Assembly: GCF_963676685.1 (NCBI RefSeq)
Contig: NC_092355.1
Span: 81,311,176-81,375,175 of the forward strand
DNA: 64,000 nt
Origin: Mytilus edulis
Lineage: Eukaryota > Mollusca > Bivalvia > Mytilida > Mytilidae
Direction of reading: 5' to 3'
A program made the position numbers and the translations under genes. The notes under the pieces are model-generated. The model saw nothing but the letters and a program-made list of their open reading frames with translations. It was not told where the DNA came from and did not search any database. The stretch's first letter is position 1. Each line of letters starts with the position of its first letter. This document shows positions 11,332 through 22,340 of this stretch, piece by piece.

Positions 11332-14126
11332 ACCCAATTTATTCAAAAAGAATCTACAATTGTTGTACATTAGTTATCAAACTAAATCTAGCTGAGCCCT
11401 ACCCTTTTCTTTACTTTTCTCTGAACTTTGCACTGGTCTGTGAAATATTTTTTGGGGTCATTGTTTGTTTTATTTCACTCCTTATGACTATACTATTTCT
11501 AACACCTAAGTATGCAGCTGTTTTTTGGATATTTTTTGTGTAGTTAGGCACCATTAAAGTTATATCAGTGTATTTTCACGCACTTATTTGAACTGAACAG
11601 AACTTTTTCTATTCAGTTTTCGTTAGAGTGACAATCTACGAAAATAGGAAGTCATGCTAGGGTTTTATTGTGCTCTTTTTTTTAGGGGGAAGGGGGTCAA
11701 AATCACACAGCTAACCTTCAACCGAAAAATCATTTTTGCCATTATGTGAGTTTTTCCATTCCTCTCTTCTTCTTCGTGTTCAACTTGACTGACATTTTTT
11801 GTTGGACTTTTTCTACACGTAAGCAAAGTCAAAGGTTGGCTCTCTATTTCATATCAACTAGTCAATGGGGAGGTAACTCTAAAATTAAACTCAGTACTTT
11901 TTTTCAGTACTATATAAATAAACTGTTAAAATGTACACAATACAAAAGATGTATAACGTATCGTAAAAATCAGATTAGTAGCAAATGAATGCAGTGACGT
12001 TTGTCTGTTATTTGTTTATTTGTTTATTTATTATTTGTCAAAATTACTACAATAATATTGTGTATTAAAAGTTAGAAGGAAACTCTAAAGTACGGAGGTT
12101 TTTGTTCAACATTTAACAGTTCTGCAATTATTTTGTCATTTTATTACCTGCGATTTATTAGGCAAATTTCACTATTCTCTACCTTTCGAATTTCACCTTT
12201 GTTTTACTCGTGTATAAAATAAATGCACCTACTTGTTTCTATGTTTCTTTCAAATGGTTGTCCTGTGTTTTTTCTCTTCTTTTTTCTCTCTGTTATTTAG
12301 TGTGTGACGACTTGACTGTATCTTTGCTATGTCGTTTTAAGCTGTCCACAGCGCGCGAGGTGAATAAACCCGAAACAATACAGTGACGTCACATGTGACT
12401 ACTGTGATGAACAAAAACAAGGATGGATGGACGGACAGTGGTACAAAAAGTAAGAAAAAGTATATATTTCTCTGATAACAGGTATCGCGTGAATTGTAGG
12501 TTCACGGTATAGGTTTTTTCTCTCTCATTTTTAAAGATCATATATACAGTTGTCTATAATTGCTTACATCCACTTCATTTGAACTATGGTGGATATTTGT
12601 CTCATTGGCAATCATACCACATCTCCTTATTTTCATATTGAAATGACAGCAACTTAACGACACACACAAACATAGCCTACTAGTATATACGTACATGGGA
12701 GACTGAGAAAATCTGTGCTTATTGGAAAATGATAAAAAAGAAAAAGAATCTTTAAGGTATGCTATGACTAAGCTTAAAATAAAGGTAGATAGGGAGTAGG
12801 AAACACACATATTCTTTTTTATTTGGCCTTAATGAAGAAGAAAACCACACACACAGCATATTAGATCTTGTACTAACAGCCATTAAACGCTATGCTAATA
12901 TGTCTTCAAAAGAGAACCCTATTATATATCCCCCCTTTTTTCTCCGGATTTTGTTTTTTTTTGGAAAAAAGGGGGAGGGGCTGGCGGTTTAGTTAAATAC
13001 AGTGGAAAAAAGTTTTGCCCAAAGTCCAATGGTTCACACTGATGTGTTTTTTGTCCTTCTGTCTCTTTTTAATCGTCCGTGTCACGGGATGCTGCTTCAC
13101 CCTTTACCGGTTCTGGGTTCACTTGCACATATATATATAGCTTATATAGGTATAATGCATATGTATAGCCAGAGGTCTTCACTGTGACACACATTCCCCT
13201 CTTTGAGGGGAAATAAATGAACTTTTGTAATTGTCAATTAAGATACAAATGATATGTACCACTTTCGAATTATAAAACTACAAAAATCTTCGTGTTTTGT
13301 TTTTGTTTGTATCGAAACTTTCAGGCGGCCAAGCCACTTTGAGCTCAGATCATCGGTTCTTGATAATACAATTAATTAAATATATTTTGTTGGAAAATAT
13401 GGTATATTCTATAAGACATATTCGAGTTTTTGACTTGAAAGTGCGCAAATTGTACATGCAAATGGAAATAAACGCGAAGACGCATCATACAGAACAGTTG
13501 TTCAGTGCCTGAGATCCACTGAAAACAAAGTCGCTCTCTGAAAAGTTCCCAACGCTAAATTAAATAAAAAGATGTTTCAAATTCGTATTCTAGATATTGG
13601 GTTTGTTCATTCGAATATTTAATGTTTGCGAAATTTCGCTCGGGTTGAATAAAAATGTTATTTGAAGTTTTAGTAAAAATCTGCAATTAAACAATGGCGC
13701 GTGAACATTTTGTGTGTTTCCCTCTAGCTGGAAACAAACTTATTACGAGGAGGAACATGCTTCCAGTGAATAAAAACGGAAAGAAACCTAAAGAGAAATG
13801 ATTTTTCTTCCGCTGTACAATTTTACGACGATAGAATATTTGTGTAATGAGAAAAACTCGTAAATTTTCTGTCAACATACCTGCGAAGACAATTCAGTCG
13901 GTTCTACTTTAACTATTAATATCTTTTTACTGTGTACATCGAAAAATACACAGTTTATCTAACATGCAAGATTAATGACTGTTGAGCAATTTGGTATGCT
14001 ATATGTGAATGTTTTTGATAGAATTATACTATAAATTATCATAAAAGTCTTCGAAGAAGCACATAATCATTTTACCGAGATCGCGTAATGGATTTTACAA
14101 GTTATTTTTAAGGGTGTCTTCGTCGA

Positions 14127-14150
14127 GGTCCGCGTTCGTCTGTTATAAAT
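14127..14150 (+). promoter_or_regulatory. H1 core promoter (copy 5)
   Basis: GGTCCG at 14127-14132 and TATAAAT at 14144-14150. The roughly 600 bp upstream of this gene stays close to the other copies although the rest of the spacer has diverged, which suggests the promoter region is constrained or was converted more recently. Confidence 0.75.
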
Positions 14151-14233
14151 AAACGAGGCCTGGAATGGCGTTATTTTCAAATCGTTATTCGTAGTATAAA
14201 CTTCGTAAAGGATAATATTTTGAATCATTCAAA

Positions 14234-14809
14234 ATGGCAGACGCAACAGCAGCACCAGCAGTAGCACCAGCTAAATCACCAAAGAAAAAGGCAGCAGCCA
14301 AGCCAAAGAAGCCTTCCGCACATCCTAAATACAGCGAGATGATTGGAAAAGCCATCGCCGCTTTGAAAGAACGTGGAGGTTCCTCAAGGCAAGCAATTCT
14401 GAAGTACATCATGGCCAACTTCAACGTCGGAAAAGATGCCAAGTCAGTAAATGCTCATTTAAAACTTGCACTCAGAGCCGGAGTTAAGAACAACAGTTTG
14501 AAGCAGTCCAAGGGAACTGGAGCATCCGGATCTTTCAGAATTGGAGAGGCCAAAGTAGTTAAAAAGAAGCCAGCAAAGGCAAAGAAGGCAGCCAAACCTA
14601 AGGCCGCCAAGCCTAAGAAGGCAAAGAGTACACCCAAGAAGAAGAAGCCAGCAGCAAAGAAACCAGCTGGAGAGAAAAAGGCGGCCAAACCAAAAGCAAA
14701 AAAACCAGCAGCAAAGAAAGCAGCCAAGCCAAAGAAGCCAGCAGCCAAGTCACCAGCCAAAAAGAAGGCAGCCAAACCAAAAGCCAAGAAGACACCAAAG
14801 AAGAAGTAA
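14234..14809 (+). CDS. H1: Histone H1 (array copy 5, diverged at silent sites)
   Basis: Complete 191-residue linker histone with exactly the same amino-acid sequence as the other copies. The DNA carries about ten differences, all synonymous: for example TCC for TCT near 14382, GCC for GCT near 14551, CCT for CCG near 14614, AGT for AGC near 14629 and GAG for GAA near 14675. Purely silent change against a diverged spacer is direct evidence of purifying selection, so this copy is probably expressed. It is the last complete H1 in the array. Promoter and stem-loop are intact. Confidence 0.98.
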   Translation: MADATAAPAVAPAKSPKKKAAAKPKKPSAHPKYSEMIGKAIAALKERGGSSRQAILKYIMANFNVGKDAKSVNAHLKLALRAGVKNNSLKQSKGTGASGSFRIGEAKVVKKKPAKAKKAAKPKAAKPKKAKSTPKKKKPAAKKPAGEKKAAKPKAKKPAAKKAAKPKKPAAKSPAKKKAAKPKAKKTPKKK

Positions 14810-14852
14810 ACTGTTCCAGACTTCAGTCTGCAGAGGCTATTCAGCCACCAAA

Positions 14853-14868
14853 AGCCCTTTTAAGGGCT
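14853..14868 (+). promoter_or_regulatory. Histone mRNA 3' stem-loop (copy 5)
   Basis: The hairpin and its CCAAA and ACCCA flanks are unchanged, although the spacer after about 14985 carries many substitutions. Confidence 0.93.
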
Positions 14869-16744
14869 ACCCAATTTATTCAAAAAGAATCTACAATTGT
14901 TGTACATTAGTTATCAAACTAAATCTAGCTGAGCCCTACCCTTTTCTTTACTTTTCTCTGAACTTTGCACTGGTCTCTGAAATATTTTTTTGAGTCAAAT
15001 TATTTCCATTGTTTGTTTTATTTTACTCCTTATGACTATACTATTTCTAACACCTAAGTATGCAGCTGTTTTTTGGATATTTTTTGTGTAGTTAGGCACT
15101 ATTAAAGTTATATCAGTGTATTTTCATGCACTTGTTAGAACTGAATAAAACTTTTTCTAATCAGTTTTCGTTAGAATGACAATCTACGCAAATAGGAAGT
15201 CATGCTAGGGTTTTATTGTGCTCTTTTTTTAGGGGGAAGGGGGTCAAAATCACACAGCTAACCTTCAACCGAAAAATCATTTTTGTCATTATATGAGTTT
15301 TTCCATTTCTCTCTTCTTCTTCGTGTTCAACTTGACTGACATTTTTAGTTGGACTTTTTCTACACGTAAGCAAAGTCAAAGGTTGGCTCTCTATTTCATA
15401 TCAACTAGTCAATGGGGAGGTAACTCTAAAATTAAACTCAGTACTTTTTTTCAGTACTATATAAATAAACTGTTAAAATGTACACAATACAAAAGATGTA
15501 TAACGTATCGTCAAAATCAGATTAGTAGCAAATGAATGCAGTGACGTTTGTCTGTTATTTATTTATTTTTTTATTTATTATTTGTCAAAATTACTACAAT
15601 AATATTGTGTATTAAAAGTTAGAAGGAAACTCTATAGTACGGAGGTTTTTGTTCAACATTTAACAGTTCTGCAATTATTTTGTCATTTTATTACCTGCGA
15701 TTTATTATGCAAATTTCACTATTCTCTACCTTTCGAATTTCACCTTTGTTTTACTCGTGTATACAATAAATGCACCTACTTGTTTCTATGTTTCTTTCAA
15801 ATGGTTGTCCTGTGTTTTTTCTCTTCTTTTTTCTCTCTGCTATTTAGTGTGTGACGACTCGACTGTATCTTTGCTATGTCGTTTTAATCTGTCGACAGCA
15901 CGCGAGGTGAATAAACACGAAACAATACAGTGACGTCACATGTGACTACTGTGATGAACAAAAACAAGGATGGATGGACGGACAGTGGTACAAAAAGTAA
16001 GAAAAAGTTATTTCTCTGATAACAGGTATCGCGTGAATTGTAGGTTCACGGTATAGGTTTTTCTCTCTCATTTTTGAAGATCATCTCTACAGTTGTCTAT
16101 AATTGCTTACATCCACTTCATTTGAACTATGGTGGATAGTTGTCTCATTGGCAATCATACCACATCTCCTTATTTTCATATTGAAATGACAGCAACTTAA
16201 CGACACACACAAACGTAGCCTACTAGTATATACATACATGGGAGACTGAGAAAATCTGTGCTGATTGGAAAATGATAAAAAAAAAAAAACAACACTTAAG
16301 GTATGCTATGACTAAACTTAAAATATAAGGTAGATAGGGAGTAGGAAACACGCATATTAGATCTTGTACTAACATCCATTAAACGCTATGCTAATATGTC
16401 TTCAAAAGAGAACCCTTATTTATTACTTTATTTTAATTTATTTTTTCTTCTTTTCAATCTTTGTTTTTGATTCTTTTTACATTAAATCTGCTTATCACTG
16501 TTGCAATAGTTAACAAATATTTTTTGTCCAAATACATTTCATTGAAAATGTATCCCCCCTTTTTTCTCCGGATTTTTTTTTTAAAAAGGGGGGCTGGTTA
16601 AATACGGTGGGAAAATGTTTTGCCCAAAGTCCAATGGTTCACACTGATGTGTTTTTGTGCTTCTGTCTCTTTTTAATAGTCCGTCTGAATGCTGCTTCAT
16701 CCCGTTTACCGGTTCTGGTTTCCGACTTGCATAGCTTATAACTT

Positions 16745-17005
16745 ATACATCCTATGATATAAAACTGATGATTGCCAATCAGACAGCTCTCATGAAGAGA
16801 CCAAAATGACACAGTTTAGGTCATCGCACTGCCTTCAACAATGTGCAAAGCCCATACCACATAGGTCAAATAATAAAGGCCTAGAAATGAACATGTGATA
16901 AAATTCAAATGAGAAAAACAAACGATCTAATTTAAATTAAAGAAAATGAACGAAAAAACAAATATGTAACACATAAACAAACAACAACCACTGAATTCTG
17001 TTTTC
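16745..17005 (+). repeat. Dispersed bivalve repeat at the array edge
   Basis: This stretch matches the reverse complement of 23744-24107 along most of its length. Shared blocks include GATTGCCAATCAGACA, CTTCAACAATG and AAGCCCATACC. It begins a few bases after H1-array similarity ends and stops just before the LINE fragment. I recognise the sequence as a very common noncoding repeat of mussel genomes; its class is unknown to me. Confidence 0.7.
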
Positions 17006-17055
17006 TTATTTTTTTGTTAATGGTATGGTCCTGGGAACAGTATATCTAACGGGAA

Positions 17056-18435
17056 ATGAATCTGATAGGCTTTTCTTTTCAGTATAAAATTAATGAAAAC
17101 TACAGGCCAGTCTCATTGACATCAGTACCATGTAAACTTCTTGAGCACATCATATGCCGTCATATACTCAAACATCTGGAAAAGCATAATGTATTAACAT
17201 CACTAAACCACGGCTTTAGATCTGGATATTCCTGTGAGACCCAACTTGCCATTACAATCCATGATATGCTACAATCCTACGATAAAGGAAACCAAGTAGA
17301 TATTGCGATTCTGGATTTTTCAAAAGCGTTCGACACAGTACCTCATGATAGACTCTTGCACAAAATAGACCAATATGGAATTAGAGGAAATATCCACAAA
17401 TGGCTAACTTCATTCCTAACCGAAAGAAAAATGCGAGTACAACTTGATGGAGAAAACTCGAGCAATGCTTCAGTTGAATCCGGAGTCCCCCAAGGAACGG
17501 TACTAGGACCCATCCTCTTCCTGTGTCATATAAATGATCTCCCAGATGCAGTAAACTCATCAGTACGACTATTTGCAGACGACTGTTTGCTCTACCGGGA
17601 AATCAAAAACCAAAATGACCATAACAAACTACAAGAGGATCTCAAATCACTAGAAAAATGGACCGACGACTGGGGTATGCGCTTCAACGCCAAAAAATGT
17701 TATATGCTCAGCCTGAAAAGTAAAAGTCAGCGTTTTTACAACCTTAACAACCACACGCTTGAACAAGTGTCATCCAACCCATACCTAGGACTACAAATAC
17801 AAGAAGATCTTAAATGGGAAGAACAAATAACAAATACGTGTAACAAAGCCAGTTCTACCCTAGGCTTCCTTAGAAGGAACCTACAACACTGTCCTATGGA
17901 ATGCCGTAAAACTGCATATATAGCTCTCATACGATCAATAATGGAGTATGGATCAATTATTTGGGACCCATATACCCAAAAAGACATCGACAAACTAGAA
18001 TCCATACAAAAGAGAGGTGCTAGATTCATTACCAAAGACTACAAATCAAGAGAGGAAGGATGTATGACAAAAATGCTAAAAGAACTTCAGCTCCCGTCAT
18101 TACAATCAAGACGCCAACAACAACGACTGATCTTCTTTTTCAAAGTGGTTGAGGGGAAGATACCAGCGCTTCCTCCCGACGATTTAATCCAATTTCATAG
18201 ACCAAAGAGACAAATCAAAGCAACAACATATAATAACTTTGTAACAAAAAACATTATAGACCACCAAGTCCGTAACAACAAACGTGCGGTCATAGTTCCA
18301 ACTAGTAAGACAGAACAGTACAAGAACTCTATTTTTGTGCGCACTGCAATAAACTGGAACCATCTGGAAGACTCAGTAGTGTGCGCCACTACTGCCGAGG
18401 AGTTTAAATCAGCACTCCTCAGCAAGCGCGACTAA
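17056..18435 (+). CDS. 5'-truncated non-LTR retrotransposon reverse transcriptase
   Basis: A 459-codon open frame. The first 10-15 codons are probably flanking DNA, since retroelement similarity starts at NENYRPVSLTS (from about 17090). Reverse-transcriptase signatures in order: YRPVSL (residues 16-21), HGFR (52-55), palm motif A LDFSKAFDTV (86-95), motif B SGVPQGTVLGPILF (142-155), and the catalytic motif C FADD (173-176). After these come the thumb and the C-terminal WDPYTQKDIDKLESIQKR region. The endonuclease and the N-terminal part of the polymerase are missing, as expected from 5' truncation during target-primed integration. The motifs fit the Jockey/CR1-L2 group. The frame is open with no stops, so insertion is fairly recent. 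It cannot transpose by itself. Confidence 0.92.
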   Translation: MNLIGFSFQYKINENYRPVSLTSVPCKLLEHIICRHILKHLEKHNVLTSLNHGFRSGYSCETQLAITIHDMLQSYDKGNQVDIAILDFSKAFDTVPHDRLLHKIDQYGIRGNIHKWLTSFLTERKMRVQLDGENSSNASVESGVPQGTVLGPILFLCHINDLPDAVNSSVRLFADDCLLYREIKNQNDHNKLQEDLKSLEKWTDDWGMRFNAKKCYMLSLKSKSQRFYNLNNHTLEQVSSNPYLGLQIQEDLKWEEQITNTCNKASSTLGFLRRNLQHCPMECRKTAYIALIRSIMEYGSIIWDPYTQKDIDKLESIQKRGARFITKDYKSREEGCMTKMLKELQLPSLQSRRQQQRLIFFFKVVEGKIPALPPDDLIQFHRPKRQIKATTYNNFVTKNIIDHQVRNNKRAVIVPTSKTEQYKNSIFVRTAINWNHLEDSVVCATTAEEFKSALLSKRD

Positions 18436-18530
18436 TTGTGCGCAGACCAACCCGTCACATAATAGCCGAAAGGAATCTGTGACGTACCCATCCTAATTAC
18501 AGAAGTGGGAAATACAGATACAGATACAGA
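17080..18530 (+). mobile_element. LINE fragment with short-repeat 3' end
   Basis: The element body runs from the RT start near 17080 to a short ATACAG tandem run at about 18511-18528. Such short tandem 3' termini occur in CR1/L2-like LINEs. No clear target-site duplication was found by eye. The element forms the right neighbour of the broken H1 array. Confidence 0.7.
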
Positions 18531-18534
18531 ATCT

Positions 18535-19774
18535 CGTACTCCCCAAGACTTCCGAAATTTATAGATTTGGTAGCGTCTGACTGAAAAATATCGGAACTGC
18601 TCAATAAATTAACCACATAACTCTAATCATAAATAAATACAATCAATATATATGTTCCTGTGTGGTCTATGTCGCCGATGTGGCATTTTTAAAACAACAT
18701 CAATCATTAGTATAGGCCGAGTTTGTAATGGGCCGAGATTGAGGGGGGGCTAGAGGGGGTCTCATCCCGATTTCCCGGTTTTAATATCAGAAAATCCCGA
18801 AATCCCGGACATATTTTGTTAAAAATCCCGATCCCGATAAACAAGAAATCACCATTTATTTATTAAAGAGGTCCTCCACTATTTTAGGTAACGAATAGAC
18901 ACATCTGACACATCTTTTAAAGGAGGCCGTCCTGGTAAACTTTGAAAATTAAACCCTCTGAATAATGTTGTTCTTAATTATTTGCTTTCCTGAATTTGTG
19001 CATTTTGAACAATATATTCAGTACGTACATTTTAAACACGTCAAGTTGGGGTATTTGTTTTCTTCAAAATTGTAGAATGTCATAAATATTTTTATATGAT
19101 ATTCGATTATAGAGAAGACTGTGTCTATGAAATTATCTGTGTAGTAAGGCCAAGAAAAAATACAGGTGTTTCAGGTAACATCCCCTAAAAAATTAGGATA
19201 GGTAGGAAAGCAAAATTTTTTTTTTTTCAAACGTTTTTGACTGGTTCATATGGAAAAAAAAATCTGACTTTATAAGTGCTTGTCCACATAACATCCAAAA
19301 AACTTTAGTTGTAGAGTTAGATTATAGGTACTTAAAATTGGGGTAGATATATTTAAGGGTACCGGAAACACATGTGTTTTCTTTTAGGTCTTACATAATC
19401 TTACTCTTATTGAAAATATCCAAAGCAAGTCTAACTTTTGGGAAGGGTTGTAAAGAGGCGTTATGTTCACGGACAAACGCGAAATAAAATTCAAATTTCA
19501 CGATGAACGAAAAATAAAAAAATTGCTTGCACGTTGCCGTTTTTACCAATTTCACAGTGAAGCACGAACTGTTTTCACGGGAGGTTGAAATTAAAAATGG
19601 CAAAACACGTTGCACGAAAAAAAAACCTTTACCACCCTCTTTGGGTATACTGATCCTCTAAATCAGAGCGACACTAATACCAAGGAGATTAGACATTTAT
19701 CATGAATTTTGGTTAGCATTTCATTCACGTACAGTGGATATAAAATATATGGCACTGGCTACGGTTACTTTAAA
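18535..19774. other. Noncoding, AT-rich, repeat-derived DNA
   Basis: No gene is seen. 18740-18860 carries repeated CCCGAT/CCCGGTT motifs and is the left part of a split repeat whose right part is at 20335-20530. The rest is AT-rich with poly-T runs (19211-19230). The 74-codon minus frame at 19391-19615 has no recognisable content. Confidence 0.5.
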
Positions 19775-20241
19775 ACAAGAATGTGTCCAAAGTACACGGA
19801 TGCCCCACTTGCATTATCATTTACCATTTTCAATGGACCGTGAAATTGGGTAAAAAATCTAATTTGGCCTTAAAGGTAAAAAGATCAACCAATAGGGAAC
19901 ATATGTACTAAGTTTCAAGTTGATTGGACTTGAACTTCATTAAAAACTACCTTGACCAAAAACTTTAACCTGAAACTCGCACTTCCATTTTCTATGATCA
20001 GTGGACCATGAAAATGGGGTCAAAAGTCTAATTTCGTTTTAAAATAAGAAAGATCATATCATAAGGAACATGTGTACTAAGTTTCAAGTTGATTGGACTT
20101 CAGCTTCATCAAAAACTACCTTGACCAAAAACTTTAACCGGAAGCGGGACAGCTGGACGAACGAACGGACGGATGGACGGATGAACGGACGCACAGACCA
20201 GAAAACATAATGCCCCTCTACTATCGTAGGTGGGGCATAAA
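19775..20241 (+). repeat. Dispersed bivalve repeat with GGACGAAC-type tail
   Basis: It starts AACAAGAATGTGTCCAAAGT and ends GTAGGTGGGGCATAA. Inside are two copies of a block of about 130 bp built around GTACTAAGTTTCAAGTTGAT (near 19906 and 20079), followed by ACGAACGGACGGATGGACGG. I recognise it as a widespread mussel repeat. It interrupts the CCCGAT-rich repeat. Confidence 0.65.
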
Positions 20242-20334
20242 CACGAGCAGAAAATAACAATAAGATCTGGATCTACTCTGTTTCTAGATGCGATTCGGAT
20301 TGAAGTATTATGAAAATGGCACTTTTATCTGTCC

Positions 20335-20530
20335 AAGGTAGTTTTTTGTCAATCCCGTTATATTTCAACATAAAAATCCCGATTTCCCATGGCTAAAAAC
20401 GTGGGTTTCCCGTATCCCGATGTTTTTCTATCCCGAATTCCCGATCTTTAAAAAAAGCAATCCCAATTTCCCGTTGCTAAAATCGGTCAATCCCGGCGTC
20501 CCGAAAATGGTCTCGCCCCCCCTCGAGATT
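20335..20530 (+). repeat. CCCGAT-rich dispersed repeat, right half
   Basis: ATCCCGATTTCCC-type motifs recur about ten times. Together with 18740-18860 this looks like one repeat family split by inserted DNA. The 67-codon frame here is an artefact of the motif. Confidence 0.45.
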
Positions 20531-20634
20531 GTCAAGGGCCGAGTTATGGTAATTATTTGTATATACCCGGTTAACATAAAGTACTTGATGAAATCCACAA
20601 TAAATCACGAAGTTAGGATGTGATTGAGCCCTTG

Positions 20635-20872
20635 TATATAGAGGGCCCTCATGGGGTTTTTGATTATGTGATTACTTGGCCGTTTTTTTTAATGATTATT
20701 TGATTATTAAGCCAAATATTTCATGATTATTTGATTACCTAGGACTGTATTTTTAGTTTATGATTATTTGATTACTAAAGATAAGCAAATATTTAATGAT
20801 TATGTGATTATATTGGCAAAAAAATGGTGATTATGTGATTACTAGGACCCCCCCATGAGGGGCCTCTATATA
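20635..20872. mobile_element. MITE of 238 bp with 22-bp terminal inverted repeats
   Basis: The left end, TATATAGAGGGCCCTCATGG plus GG (20635-20656), pairs with the right end 20851-20872 with one or two mismatches. The body is noncoding and made of spaced TGATTATTTGATTA motifs. Small size, clean inverted ends and no ORF indicate a non-autonomous DNA transposon. The superfamily is not settled. A TA duplication is possible but cannot be separated from the TATATA ends. Confidence 0.7.
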
Positions 20873-21316
20873 GCAACATCGATGTAACACCGTATGGAGG
20901 TGCGCCTGAGAGAGGCGGAATCTACAGATTAAGTAACATGTAAAACGCCTGTAATCATCGGACATGCTTCCTTCCCCATACCAGGCGTTACCATTCCAAT
21001 ATTTTGATTACAGATTATCTTTTTCTTATTTTTGGTAAGCAGTCAATCACATCTGAAATACAAAGTCTAGAATGTTAGACAAACATCCACACACCCACAC
21101 GCACTTATTAACACACAAACTAAATTACTATGGGATACAGTGGAAAACAAATGCATGGATACAGGCAAGGGCGTTAGAAAGAAACGATGCTCAAGCAACA
21201 ACTACAGAGCGAGACCCTTTTATACAGAAAAATAGTTTTTATTCCGGTTTTCGGTCATAGGACGGTTAAAAGAGGTGCTATATGTAGTAGGAACTTATAA
21301 CAAAATTATGATTGTA
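20873..21316. other. No gene seen
   Basis: Unassigned sequence between two MITEs. The 62-codon frame at 21072 has no recognisable features. Confidence 0.4.
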
Positions 21317-21319
21317 TAA

Positions 21320-21602
21320 GGCAGCAACCATTTGATTTTCTGGGGGGGGCTATGGTTTTTTTTTCTGTACAAACTTTTTTTTTCGCCTGCGGCGAAAAAC
21401 AATCTATTTTTTTCGCGACAAGTCGAAAACAATTTTTTTCTTTCAATTTTAGCATTACATATAGTGGCAGTTGGGGGTGAAACAAACAAATTTTTTTTCT
21501 CAGAATCAAAAACAAATTATTTTTTTCTCCAAAAACTGGAAACAAACTTTTTTTTCCAAAAAAAACCATAGCCCCCCCCCAGAAAATCAAATGGTTGCTG
21601 CC
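21320..21602. mobile_element. PIF/Harbinger-like MITE, copy 1
   Basis: Perfect terminal inverted repeats begin GGCAGCAACCATTTGATTTT and extend through CTGGGGGGG. They are flanked by TAA on both sides (21317-21319 and 21603-21605). The 3-bp TAA duplication fits the TWA target of PIF/Harbinger transposases. The interior is noncoding, with repeated AAAACAA and TTTTTTC runs. The short frames across it on both strands are artefacts of the symmetrical sequence. A second copy of the same length class is at 45246. Confidence 0.8.
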
Positions 21603-22124
21603 TAACTATAAATCTTCTGAATAGAGTAATATTACTTAAACAACACATGATACAGAATTTACTCAAAATCGTTAAAATTCTGATCTTTGGGTCTAGGCAG
21701 AAACAAACTTCTCTATTACTTTGTCAATATTCACACTGAAATACCGATGAACATGATGAATATGCAGTAATGCTAGTAACTGCACGTTGTTGTTTATTGT
21801 TGGTTGTACGTTTGTTTTCAACATACCTATAGTCGCAGTCAGCTGAAATTCGTAGCGGTTATTGGTAAAAAATTTCTAAACTACCAACCGCGTTCACTGG
21901 AGATATAGTTTTTCTCATTCCATTAAAAAATCGCAAAAATAAAAACCACTACTGACCTAAAAAAAAAAGGACCTTCATCAGAGGCAGAATAATGTCAAAA
22001 TGTTACCGTAAAATGTCAAAAAGTTTACTGTATTAAACATGTACATTAGCTAAATATAGATAACTGTAACCATGGGAAATCCCACTGGGATTTTTGCCTG
22101 AAAGGATAACTGAACCTGTTTAGA

Positions 22125-22330
22125 TATCAACCAGATATATATTCGTCCACTGGATAACATGTTGATCCGCCAGTTAACTCTGAACCGCTGGTGAACTCTG
22201 AACTGCCGGATTACTCAATGGGCAGTTAATCTGAACCGCCGGTTAACTCAACGGGCTGTTAATCTGAAACTCAAACGCCGGTTTACTAAACCGCCGGTTA
22301 CCATATCTATATAAATAGGGTGCAAACATT
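22125..22330 (+). repeat. CCGCCGGTTAACT-type degenerate short repeat
   Basis: Variants of GAACCGCCGGTTAACTC occur about seven times with irregular spacing. No coding content. It leads directly into the hammerhead-like motif at 22341. Confidence 0.5.
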
Positions 22331-22340
22331 AATCCACCAA

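Larger units (their letters stand above)
1..16740 (+). repeat. Tandem array of solitary histone H1 repeat units
   Basis: The stretch is a head-to-tail array of one unit: H1 gene, 3' stem-loop, about 3.1 kb spacer, next H1 promoter. Stop-codon spacing is 3695, 3694, 3691 and 3537 bp. The first three spacers are nearly identical and differ mainly in T and G homopolymer lengths (for example around 2010-2052). The spacer at 11273-14233 and the terminal partial spacer 14810-16740 carry many substitutions and indels. Similarity stops abruptly near 16740, before the upstream region of a sixth gene. The spacers hold no other gene I can support. Each includes a short piece of a dispersed bivalve repeat (for example 1520-1566) and T-rich tracts. 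Clusters of H1 without core histones are known in Mytilus. Confidence 0.95.

Noticed and set aside
21295-21590. Overlapping frames on both strands in the MITE (and at 45124-45496)
   Set aside because: They are produced by the near-palindromic poly-T/poly-A element and differ between its two copies.
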